This document shows, piece by piece, positions 1 to 6,329 of a stretch of 16,095 bases of DNA. The stretch spans positions 1-16,095 of the forward strand of contig DASTOB010000178.1 of NCBI GenBank assembly GCA_035720425.1, read 5' to 3'. Both the position numbers and the translations under genes were made by a program. The stretch comes from DASTOB01 sp035720425. Its GTDB lineage: Bacteria > Chloroflexota > Limnocylindria > Limnocylindrales > CSP1-4. The notes beneath the pieces are model-generated. The model saw nothing but the letters and a program-made list of their open reading frames with translations, ran no database searches and was not told the origin of the DNA. Every line of letters starts with the position of its first letter. The stretch's first letter is position 1.

Positions 1-1
1 C

Positions 2-769
2 GAGGTCGCGGGAGCCGGACCGCCGGCGATCCTGCTCCACGGGGCGGCGTCGAGCGGGCGGGACGACTTCGGCGCCCAGTTGCCGTCGATGCGCAAGGCG
101 TTCCGGACGTTCCTGCCGGACGCGCGCGGCCATGGCCGGACGCGCTGGGACGCGGCCGACGGGTTCGAGGTCGACCGACTGGCGGACGACCTCCTCGCGT
201 TCGCCGACGCCCTTGGGCTCGCGACGTTCCACCTCCTGGGCTTCTCGCTCGGCGCGATGACCGCGCTCCGCGCGGCCGCCCGTGCCCCGGAGCGGATCCG
301 GACGCTCGTCGTGGCCGGCATCACCACCCAGCGGGAGCCGCGGGCGAGCGTCGCCCGGCGACTCATGGACCCGGGTCGGATCGAGCGCGAAGACCCGGCA
401 TGGGCGGCGCGCCTCGCCACGCTCCACGACGCGGTCCAAGGCACCGGGGCCTGGCGCCACCTCCTGCCGGCGATCGCGGCCGACGTGGCGGTGCAGCCGT
501 TGCTGACCCCGCGTGATCTGCGGGCGATCGACGCGCCGGCGCTCGTCGCGTGCGGCGACCGCGACCCGTTCGTGCCGGTCGACCACGCCTGGGGCCTCAA
601 GCGCCAGCTCCCCGATGCCCGCCTGCTCGTCGTGCCGGACTGCGGTCACGAGGTGACCCGGATCCGTCCGGCCCTGTTCAATGCCGCCCTGGCCGACTTC
701 TACCGGTCGACGGAGGCGATCGCCCGACTCCGGGCGGGCCTCCCGGCCACGCCCGGAGACGGCCGATGA
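2..769 (+). CDS. alpha/beta hydrolase, 5'-truncated by window edge
   Basis: This is a soluble alpha/beta-hydrolase-fold enzyme of the type acting on esters, lactones or ring-cleavage products. The frame is open to the window edge, so the true start lies upstream. The visible 255 residues hold the oxyanion-hole HG (LLHGAASS, about residues 11-18), the nucleophile elbow GFSLG (Ser about 82), the acid in GDRDPF (Asp about 188) and the catalytic His in DCGHE (about 216), so the triad is complete. Only the first strand or so is missing compared with the usual 260-280 residues. The stop codon overlaps an ATG (ATGA, 766-769) that begins a chain of mini-ORFs leading to the next gene. Neighbouring crotonases suggest a role in aromatic or CoA-thioester catabolism, for example as a lactonase-like enzyme, but the substrate cannot be read from the sequence. 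Confidence 0.85.
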   Translation, partial: EVAGAGPPAILLHGAASSGRDDFGAQLPSMRKAFRTFLPDARGHGRTRWDAADGFEVDRLADDLLAFADALGLATFHLLGFSLGAMTALRAAARAPERIRTLVVAGITTQREPRASVARRLMDPGRIEREDPAWAARLATLHDAVQGTGAWRHLLPAIAADVAVQPLLTPRDLRAIDAPALVACGDRDPFVPVDHAWGLKRQLPDARLLVVPDCGHEVTRIRPALFNAALADFYRSTEAIARLRAGLPATPGDGR

Positions 770-819
770 CCACGGCCGCAGGTGCCCGATGATCACACCC
801 GGAGGTGCCCGATGACCAC
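763..819 (+). repeat. 23-bp tandem repeat carrying three successive start sites
   Basis: The 11-mer CCGATGACCAC (one copy reads CCGATGATCAC) occurs at 763, 786 and 809, an exact 23-bp period. Full 23-bp units 1 and 2 agree at about 19 positions. Each unit has an ATG (766, 789, 812). The first two ATGs open 8-codon ORFs, MTTAAGAR and MITPGGAR, and each ends in an ATGA overlap with the next ATG. The third ATG is the start of the EthD-like gene. This is read directly from the sequence. Translational re-initiation along the chain is inference. Confidence 0.8.
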
Positions 820-1141
820 GCTCCTCGCGCTCTTTACCCGGCCCGACGGCGGCGCGGAGGCCCTTGCCACGTTCGAGCGCCGCTATCGCGATGAGCACCT
901 GCCCCTCGTCGCGGAGACACCCGGCCTGCGCGAGACGCGGGTGCGCCGCGTCGCCGACGCCCTCGGGGCCGAGTCGGACCTCGTGCTCGCGACGACGATG
1001 GAGTTCGACGATCGGGCTGCGCTCGACGAGGGCCTCCGCTCCGACGCAATGCGCGCCGCGGGACGCAACCTGCGCGAGATCGCACCGGGCCTGGCGACCC
1101 TGCTCGTGCTCGAGGACGCGCCGGACCTGTGGGGCGGGTGA
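812..1141 (+). CDS. EthD-like dimeric alpha-beta barrel protein
   Basis: This is a 109-residue protein of the EthD/ferredoxin-like dimeric alpha-beta barrel type. Members are small cytoplasmic proteins, some acting with oxygenases or as small lyases or isomerases, and many have no known function. The N-terminal strand (MTTLLALFTRPDG) is followed by the helix FERRYRDEHLPLVAETPGL, whose Tyr-x(3)-HLPL-x(4)-PGL pattern is typical of EthD. The ATG at 812 was chosen because GGAGG (801-805) sits at good spacing and it is the last of three repeated ATGA junctions. A GTG at 782 in the same frame would add ten residues, but it lies inside the repeat and adds nothing recognisable. The gene follows the hydrolase within 45 bp, which suggests one operon. 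The exact reaction is unknown. Confidence 0.75.
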   Translation: MTTLLALFTRPDGGAEALATFERRYRDEHLPLVAETPGLRETRVRRVADALGAESDLVLATTMEFDDRAALDEGLRSDAMRAAGRNLREIAPGLATLLVLEDAPDLWGG

Positions 1142-1144
1142 CGG

Positions 1145-1179
1145 CCGCCCGGCGCGGCGCGTCCGCCCGGCGCGGCGCG
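1145..1179 (+). repeat. two-copy 17-bp direct repeat upstream of the enoyl-CoA hydratase
   Basis: CCGCCCGGCGCGGCGCG occurs at 1145-1161 and 1163-1179 with an 18-bp period. It lies just after the EthD-like stop codon in the 124-bp gap before the enoyl-CoA hydratase. It is extremely GC-rich and could be simple slippage. No function is visible. Confidence 0.6.
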
Positions 1180-1232
1180 ATCCCGCCAGACCCGGTCCCG
1201 TCAAACCCTCGCGCCGGGGCACCGGCAGGGTG

Positions 1233-1238
1233 GATACT
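1233..1238 (+). promoter_or_regulatory. possible -10 box for the enoyl-CoA hydratase
   Basis: GATACT within GTGGATACTGG is one of the few AT-containing hexamers in this gap and lies about 28 bp before the GTG start. No convincing -35 box is seen 16-18 bp upstream, so this is weak. The gene may instead be read from the upstream operon promoter. Confidence 0.25.
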
Positions 1239-1265
1239 GGCGGCAATCGGAGACGGAGGGACCGA

Positions 1266-2153
1266 GTGACCAACCGCGTAGGCACGACCGAGACGGCGCC
1301 CACGGCGTCCGGCGCGCCCGCGGCGCCCGAGGCGCCCGCGGAGGCCCAGGTCCCGGTCGGCCGATTCGTCCGCGTCGACCTGCCGGCCGCCGCGCCGGAC
1401 GGCCCGGTCGATGGCGTCGCGCTCGTCACGATCGACCGGCCGGAGGCGCTCAACGCCCTCAGCTTCGCCGTGCTCGAGGAGCTCGCCAGCGCGCTCGAAG
1501 CGCTCGACGCGGACGCCGGCTGCCGGTGCATCGTGCTGACCGGTGCCGGCGAGCGCGCCTTCGCCGCGGGCGCCGACATCCGCGAGCTCGCCGAGCAGAC
1601 GCCGGTGAGCCTCGCGCGCGACGGCGAGTTCGACCGGTGGGACCGGATCGATCGGATCGGGACGCCGATCGTCGCCGCGGTCCGCGGCGTCGCCCTCGGT
1701 GGCGGCTGCGAGCTGGCGATGGCGTGCGACATGATCGTGGCCGGCGAGTCGGCCCAGTTCGGCCAGCCGGAGATCAAGCTCGGCGTGATGCCCGGGGCCG
1801 GCGGGACCCAGCGGCTCACGCGGGCGATCGGCAAGGCCCGGGCGATGGAGCTGATCCTGACCGGCCGGTCGATGGGTGCCCGCGAGGCGGAGGCCCACGG
1901 GCTCGTCACGAGCGTCGTCCCGGACGAGGAGACCGTCCCGGCCGCTCTTGCGCTGGCCGCCCGCGTCGCGTCGATGCCGCCGCTCGCCGTCCGGACCGCC
2001 AAGGCCGCGATCCGCGCGGCCGACGAGCTGCCGCTGCGGGCCGGGCTCGAGCGGGAACGGCACGACTTCTTCCAGCTCTTTGCCACCCATGATCAGGCCG
2101 AAGGGATGGCGGCGTTCGTCGAGAAGCGCCGGCCATCGTGGAAGGGTCGCTGA
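1266..2153 (+). CDS. enoyl-CoA hydratase (crotonase; PaaF-like)
   Basis: This is a 295-residue crotonase-fold protein that hydrates trans-2-enoyl-CoA to 3-hydroxyacyl-CoA. GTG 1266 was chosen because GGAGGG (1255-1260) lies five bases upstream and nothing homologous precedes it. The CoA/oxyanion motif AFAAGADIREL (98-108) and GGGCELA (145-151) are present. Both catalytic glutamates are also there: Glu149 in CELA and Glu169 in QPEIKLGVMPGAGGT, corresponding to Glu144 and Glu164 of the rat mitochondrial enzyme. It should therefore be an active hydratase. An Ala/Pro-rich leader of about 30 residues precedes the fold, and a further 15-20 residues stretch the first hairpin compared with the usual 255-265 aa. 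Next to a PaaG-like gene and in a window with paaABC, a role as 2,3-dehydroadipyl-CoA hydratase is attractive, but a general fatty-acid hydratase is equally possible. Confidence 0.9.
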   Translation: MTNRVGTTETAPTASGAPAAPEAPAEAQVPVGRFVRVDLPAAAPDGPVDGVALVTIDRPEALNALSFAVLEELASALEALDADAGCRCIVLTGAGERAFAAGADIRELAEQTPVSLARDGEFDRWDRIDRIGTPIVAAVRGVALGGGCELAMACDMIVAGESAQFGQPEIKLGVMPGAGGTQRLTRAIGKARAMELILTGRSMGAREAEAHGLVTSVVPDEETVPAALALAARVASMPPLAVRTAKAAIRAADELPLRAGLERERHDFFQLFATHDQAEGMAAFVEKRRPSWKGR

Positions 2154-2188
2154 CCGCCGAGCGGGCGGAGGCGTCGAAGGAGGAACGC

Positions 2189-2980
2189 ATGGAGCGCGAT
2201 CCGTACGGCGGCGCCGGGGACGTCGGGCGTGACCACGCACGCGACCTTGGCGACGAGCCGCCTCCCGCGTACCGCGACGCACCGCCGGACGTGCTCGGTC
2301 CGATCGATGCGTCGGCCCCGGTCAGCGGCCATGTGCCCGCCCCGGAGCGGGCCGCGTCGGCGGCCGATTCGCCGGAACACGACTGGTCTGCCGCGGCGAA
2401 GCTCATCTTCCCGGCCTTCCGACCGGTCGGGACCCTGGGGCAGCGGATCGACCAGGTCGACGCGGCGGTGCTCGAGGTCATGGCGACGAAGAGCCACAAT
2501 CAGCCGCTCCTCGACGAGGGCCCGTGCGACCTCGCGGTCGTGTACGTTCTCCCCGCCGGCGGGTTCGACGTCGTCGTCAGCGGCGACCACCTCCTGTCGT
2601 GGGGCGTGCAGCCGTCGGACGTCCAGGACGCGGCGCTCGCGAATCTCCAGGCCTGGTCCGCCTCGGCCGCCTGGACCGACGAGGCGTCCGGCGAACGCCG
2701 CCTCATCTCGAGCGACACCGGCGACGGCTGGGACGCCGTCCGGGTCATCCTGCCGGACGTGCGCGAGCACCTCGCCCGCGAGCTCGGCGCGACGGGGCGG
2801 ATCCTCGTCGGCCTGCCGGAGCGGCACCTGCTCGTCGCCGGCAGCCTGCGCCCGGGCGACGACGAGTTCGCCTCCCTGTTCGCGGACTTCATCGTCGAGG
2901 CGTCCGGCGGCGCGGACGAGCCGGTCGATCGGCGGGTGTTCGAGCTCGTCGACGGCCAGCTCGTGGAGTTCGCCCGCTGA
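2189..2980 (+). CDS. DUF1444-like protein of unknown function
   Basis: This 263-residue protein has a disordered, Pro/Ala/Asp-rich N-terminus (about residues 1-65) and a globular C-terminal two-thirds. No signal peptide or membrane segment is seen. The globular part reads CDLAVVYVLP, SGDHLLSWGV, QDAALANLQAW, WDAVRVILPDV, ILVGLPERHLLV. This order resembles the DUF1444 (YtpQ/UPF0354) pattern of an 'AYVxD' strand, an A-x2-NL helix and an 'IPNRDxL' segment, with PERHLL in place of PNRDxL. I make that link from memory. The ATG at 2189 follows a perfect AAGGAGG (2177-2183). The stop overlaps the putative CTG start of the next crotonase (CTGA, 2977-2980). Why such a protein sits between two crotonases is unexplained. 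Confidence 0.7.
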   Translation: MERDPYGGAGDVGRDHARDLGDEPPPAYRDAPPDVLGPIDASAPVSGHVPAPERAASAADSPEHDWSAAAKLIFPAFRPVGTLGQRIDQVDAAVLEVMATKSHNQPLLDEGPCDLAVVYVLPAGGFDVVVSGDHLLSWGVQPSDVQDAALANLQAWSASAAWTDEASGERRLISSDTGDGWDAVRVILPDVREHLARELGATGRILVGLPERHLLVAGSLRPGDDEFASLFADFIVEASGGADEPVDRRVFELVDGQLVEFAR

Positions 2981-3762
2981 CCGATCCGGGATCGCTTCGC
3001 CTCGAGGTCGCCGACGGCGTCGCGACGATCACGCTCTACCGGCCGGAGGCGCTCAACGCGCTGACGATCGGCCTCAAGGAGGAGTTGCTCGACGCGCTCC
3101 TCCTCGTCCGTCGCACGCGCGAGGTCCGGGCGGTCATCCTGACCGGGGCCGGCCGGGCGTTCTGCGCCGGCCAGGACCTGCGCGAACGGCAGGCGCCCGA
3201 CGCGCCGCCGCTCGAGGTTGAGCTGCGCGAGCGCTACAACCCGATCATCCGGGCGATGGTCGCGCTTCCGGCGCCGATCATCGCCTCGGTCAACGGCGTC
3301 GCCGCCGGGGCCGGGATGTCGCTCGCCCTCGCGGCGGATCTCCGGATCGCCGCCGAGGGCGCGTCGTTCGTGCTCGCCTTCGGTCGGATCGGGCTCGTTC
3401 CGGACTCCGGCGCGACGTGGTTCCTGCCGCGGCTCGTGGGCCCGGCGGAGGCGGCCGAGCTCGCGCTGCTCAACGAGCCCCTGTCCGCGGACGACGCGCT
3501 CCGGCTCGGGCTCGTCTCGCGGGTCGTGCCGGCGGAGCGCCTGCTCGACGAGGCGCACGCGATGGCCGGCCGCATCGCCGCCGGCGCACCGATCGCGAAC
3601 GCCCTCACGAAGCGCGCCCTCCGCCGCGCCCTCGAGTCCGATCTTGACTCGGCCCTCGACCACGAGGCGACCCTCCAGGGCATCGCCGGCCGCTCCGCCG
3701 ACCATGCGGAGGGCCTCGCGGCGTTCCTCGAGAAGCGTCCGCCGCGCTTCCGCGGCGAGTAA
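2977..3762 (+). CDS. paaG: PaaG-like crotonase: ring-1,2-epoxyphenylacetyl-CoA isomerase
   Basis: This 261-residue crotonase probably converts ring-1,2-epoxyphenylacetyl-CoA to the oxepin-CoA, or shifts a double bond in enoyl-CoA. The PaaG signature is clear: RAFCAGQDLRER (60-71), RYNPIIRAM, VNGVAAGAGMSLALAADL (105-122) and FGRIGLVPDSGATWFLPR. The catalytic Asp143 stands in VPDSG. The hydratase glutamates are absent, as in PaaG. No ATG, GTG or TTG occurs in frame between the preceding frame and residue 37, where the fold is already well under way. The best start is CTG 2977, overlapping the DUF1444-like stop as CTGA, with GGAG (2965-2968) eight bases upstream. A sequencing error or an unusual start elsewhere is possible. 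The stop lies five bases from the stop of the convergent FecR-domain gene. Confidence 0.8.
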   Translation: MTDPGSLRLEVADGVATITLYRPEALNALTIGLKEELLDALLLVRRTREVRAVILTGAGRAFCAGQDLRERQAPDAPPLEVELRERYNPIIRAMVALPAPIIASVNGVAAGAGMSLALAADLRIAAEGASFVLAFGRIGLVPDSGATWFLPRLVGPAEAAELALLNEPLSADDALRLGLVSRVVPAERLLDEAHAMAGRIAAGAPIANALTKRALRRALESDLDSALDHEATLQGIAGRSADHAEGLAAFLEKRPPRFRGE

Positions 3763-3767
3763 CCGCG

Positions 3768-5600
3768 CTACGGCACCGTGTATTGGACGGCGTCCGTCTG
3801 GGCAACGACGAACTTGCCGAAGTCGGTGACGCGGATGGCCTGGAGGCGGTACCAGTACGTGCCGGTCGGCGCCGCAGCGACGGTCGTCGACTCCGGCTGC
3901 CAGTTCCCCGCGTAGAGGGTCGTGCTGCCGGCCAGGTAACTCGGATTGGGATCGGCCGAGTAGACGAGCTTGTAGTACGTGAAGCACGTGCCGTCGCCGC
4001 CGAGCGGCGTCCACGTGAAGCGCGTCTTCCCGGACTCGACGTCCGGACCGATCGTGAGCCCGCCCAGGCCGGCCACGCCGGCCGTCGAGGCGGAAACGGC
4101 GTCGCTCGCGCCGATGACCCGATCCTCGGCGCCGAACGCCATCGCCCGGTACCAGTACGTCGTTCCCGGCGTCGCCGAGGCATCGTGCGACAGCGTCTTC
4201 GCGACGTTCGTCGTGTACGTGTTGCCGAAGTCGACCGCACCGCCCTGCGGTGGGTAGGCGAGCGGGATCTCCGGGCTCGTGCCGCGCAGCACCGTGTAGT
4301 GGTTGAACGGCTGGGACCCGCCGTACGTCGACCAGTCGAGCAGGATCGCCCCGCCGCAGCTGGCAGCGGACAGGGACAGGGTCGCGATCTCCGGGGCCGG
4401 CGTGGGCGTCGGAGCCGGGGTCGGCTTCGGCGTGGGCTTGGGCGTCGGTTTCGGCGTCGGGGCCGGCGTGGGCACCGGCGTCGGGGTGGGCGTCGGCACG
4501 GCGGTCGGCGTCGCGGTCGGCGTGGCTGTGGGGTCGACGACCGGGGCCTGCGTCGGCGTCGGGGTGGGCGCGGGCGTCGCCTCGGCGAGATCGACCGCCT
4601 CGAAGATGCCGAGGTCGAAGCCCAGGGCGAGGTCGAGGCGGGCGTTCGCCAGCAACCACGGGTCGGTCAACGTCTCTGCGTCGATGGGGCCCGTCTCGAC
4701 GTCGAGTCCCCCGGCGCCGGACAGGCGCACGGTCGTGACCCGACCCTCGACGACGGTCGCTTCGAGCCCGGGGCCGTCGACGACGACGTCGTGCTCGACG
4801 GCGGTGAGCGTGGCCGTCTCACCGACGGGGTCGAGGGCCCGCTCGATGTCGAACGCGGTCCCGGTCGCGGTCCACGTCACGCTCGCGGTCGTGACCGTGT
4901 AGCGGTCGGCGTCGGTCCCGACCCGGTGATAGACGCGGCCGTCGAGCTGCGCGAGGTCGAGCCGCCCGTTCGCGAGCGCGTCGAGCCGAAGCGTGGACGA
5001 GCCGGCCAGGCGGGCCTGGCTCGTGCCCAGTTCGAGCGTCGCCGCGCCGCCCGCGGCGGTGCGGATCTCGTCACCGGCATGCAGCTCCGTGCCGGCAACG
5101 AGCGGCGAGGCGACTCCGTCGCGGACGAGCGTGGCGGCGGCCACGGCCGACGCCCGGGTCTCCGGCAGGACCGGGTTGACGATGCTCGTGCGGAGGCCGA
5201 CGACGGTGATGATGAGCGCGGCCGCGACGGCCAGCGCGGTCCAGCGCGGCGCCGGGAGGATCATCGGCGGCCGACCGGCGACGCGCGGCGCGAGACCGCG
5301 TGGGGCGACCTCGTGTCCGGCATCGGGTCCCCACGCGGGACGGCCGACGCGAGGCAGGGTCGCCGATGCGGCAGCGGCGGCCGACGTCGGGGCTGGCAAC
5401 TGGGCGAGGAGCCGGTCGCGGAGCGCCGTCTCGAACGAGGTCGACGGCCGCTGCCGATCGTCGACCGCCCGGCTGGCCCGCGCGCGCGCGCCGGCCGCCT
5501 CGAGCTCGCCGACGAGGTCGGCCAGGTCGGGATCGAACGGGATCTCGCCGTCGAACGGCATGATCGCGCCGGGGTTCATTCGGTCGTCGTCAGGCCGCAT
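3768..5600 (-). CDS. FecR-domain single-pass membrane protein with Pro-Thr stalk and two fibronectin-like modules (putative regulator of the adjacent sigma factor)
   Basis: This is a 610-residue, type II membrane protein. Residues 1-118 are cytoplasmic and rich in Ala/Arg/Pro. One membrane helix spans about 119-137 (WTALAVAAALIITVVGL). A FecR-like beta domain covers about 160-290 (LHAGDEIRTAAGGAATLELG, YTVTTASVTWTATGTAFDI). A Pro-Thr/Pro-Lys stalk runs from 342 to 403, followed by two fibronectin type III-like modules (about 404-508 and 511-609) with the W-YR and YYKLVYS pattern. ATG 5600 overlaps the sigma-factor stop by 11 bases and has GGGAG seven bases upstream; ATG 5579 lacks such a site. 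FecR-type proteins beside ECF sigma factors usually regulate them. The short N-terminal part shows no zinc-finger anti-sigma motif, so the mechanism is inferred. The extracellular modules could bind a surface ligand or glycan. Confidence 0.8.
   Translation of the reverse strand: MRPDDDRMNPGAIMPFDGEIPFDPDLADLVGELEAAGARARASRAVDDRQRPSTSFETALRDRLLAQLPAPTSAAAAASATLPRVGRPAWGPDAGHEVAPRGLAPRVAGRPPMILPAPRWTALAVAAALIITVVGLRTSIVNPVLPETRASAVAAATLVRDGVASPLVAGTELHAGDEIRTAAGGAATLELGTSQARLAGSSTLRLDALANGRLDLAQLDGRVYHRVGTDADRYTVTTASVTWTATGTAFDIERALDPVGETATLTAVEHDVVVDGPGLEATVVEGRVTTVRLSGAGGLDVETGPIDAETLTDPWLLANARLDLALGFDLGIFEAVDLAEATPAPTPTPTQAPVVDPTATPTATPTAVPTPTPTPVPTPAPTPKPTPKPTPKPTPAPTPTPAPEIATLSLSAASCGGAILLDWSTYGGSQPFNHYTVLRGTSPEIPLAYPPQGGAVDFGNTYTTNVAKTLSHDASATPGTTYWYRAMAFGAEDRVIGASDAVSASTAGVAGLGGLTIGPDVESGKTRFTWTPLGGDGTCFTYYKLVYSADPNPSYLAGSTTLYAGNWQPESTTVAAAPTGTYWYRLQAIRVTDFGKFVVAQTDAVQYTVP
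4392..4577 (-). repeat. coding hexanucleotide-like repeat (Pro-Thr/Pro-Lys stalk)
   Basis: On the plus strand this is a run of GGCGTC/GGCGTG/GGGGTC-like units. On the minus strand it encodes PTPTPT, TATPTATPT and PTPKPTPKP. It forms the extended stalk between the FecR domain and the fibronectin-like modules. Such runs are prone to slippage, so stalk length probably varies between strains. Confidence 0.85.
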
Positions 5601-6192
5601 CGGTCGACTCCCGGGCGATCTCCGCGCGGAGCGCGCGCAGGGCGCGATGGAGCTTGACGGCGAGCGTCGGGCGCGAGCAGCCGAGCGCGGCGCACAGCTC
5701 GTCGATCTCGAGGCCATCGAAGAACTTCAGGACGATGAGCTGGCGGTGCGTCTCGGGCAGCGCCACGAGGGCCCGACGGATGACGTCGCGGTCGAGCGCG
5801 GCCGCGAACGCCGCGAGCGCCGCCTCGTCGCCGATCGACTCCTCGTTCGGCCGATCGCCGTCGAGATCGGACGCGCGCATTCCGAGCGGGACCGTCCGGC
5901 GGCCGCGCCGAACGTGGTCGACGATCGCGTTCGAGGCCACCCGGTAGAGCCAGCCGCCGAACGACTCGTTGCGGAAGTCGCCGCGCCGGATCGTCCCGAG
6001 CGCCCGCTCGAACGTGGCGGCGGTCAGGTCCTCGGCCACGGCCCTGTCCCCGACCCGGCGCACGACGAACCCGAAGATGCGCGGGAGGTAGTAGTCGTAG
6101 AGCTCGCCGAACGCGGACGCGTCGGACCGGGAGCGGGCCACGAGGGCTCGCTCCCGGTCGCTGTCCATCCGGCTGGCTGGCTCACGGAGCAT
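5590..6192 (-). CDS. ECF-type RNA polymerase sigma factor
   Basis: This 200-residue protein of the sigma-70 extracytoplasmic-function class directs RNA polymerase to a dedicated promoter set. Region 2 spans about 26-97 (AFGELYDYYLPRIFGFVVRRV, AEDLTAATFERAL, WLYRVASNAIVDHVRR). Region 4 spans about 136-190 (LVALPETHRQLIVLKFFDGLEIDELCAALGCSRPTLAVKLHRAL), with the helix-turn-helix in IDELCAALGCSRPTLAVKLHRA. No extra C-terminal domain follows. ATG 6192 has no Shine-Dalgarno sequence, and a TACCGT (6203-6208 on the complement) only 11 bases upstream could make a leaderless mRNA. ATG 6168 is an alternative start. Its 3' end overlaps the FecR-domain gene, so the two are translationally coupled, which supports a sigma/regulator pair. 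Confidence 0.9.
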   Translation of the reverse strand: MLREPASRMDSDRERALVARSRSDASAFGELYDYYLPRIFGFVVRRVGDRAVAEDLTAATFERALGTIRRGDFRNESFGGWLYRVASNAIVDHVRRGRRTVPLGMRASDLDGDRPNEESIGDEAALAAFAAALDRDVIRRALVALPETHRQLIVLKFFDGLEIDELCAALGCSRPTLAVKLHRALRALRAEIARESTDAA

Positions 6193-6251
6193 CGGGAGTC
6201 AGACGGTAGGGTCGGATGGGTGGAGCGGACATCGGCCAGCAGTACTGCCCC

Positions 6252-6263
6252 GATCACGTGATC
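6252..6263. promoter_or_regulatory. 12-bp perfect palindrome GATCACGTGATC upstream of the sigma factor
   Basis: GATCACGTGATC is a perfect 12-bp palindrome, about 60 bp upstream of the sigma-factor start in the 137-bp gap 6193-6329. It could be an operator for a dimeric regulator. It carries no terminator-like U-run. Function is inferred only from position and symmetry. Confidence 0.35.
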
Positions 6264-6329
6264 CACCCATTCGTCCCGTACGCCCGGTGCCGTGGGCTCA
6301 GCCGTTCGGTCGGTCACCCGGTGCGCCGA

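Noticed and set aside
834..2282. 482-codon minus-strand open frame
   Set aside because: It is the shadow of the EthD-like and enoyl-CoA hydratase genes, both of which have intact motifs and ribosome-binding sites on the plus strand.
3763..3767. Bidirectional terminator between the convergent PaaG-like and FecR-domain genes
   Set aside because: Only five bases separate the two stops, and no strong hairpin was found around them by eye.
4392..4577. Possible CRISPR or satellite array
   Set aside because: The repeat has a hexanucleotide-like period and encodes a Pro-Thr stalk in frame. There are no unique spacers.
2500..4659. 719-codon open frame on the minus strand
   Set aside because: It runs antisense to the PaaG-like and DUF1444-like genes and through the FecR-domain gene in another frame. 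Its product is Arg/Asp/His-rich low-complexity sequence typical of GC-rich shadow frames, while the overlapping frames have clear family motifs.
3783..5657. 624-codon open frame on the plus strand
   Set aside because: It is antisense to the FecR-domain gene. The product is an Arg/Gly/Asp-rich string with no domain.
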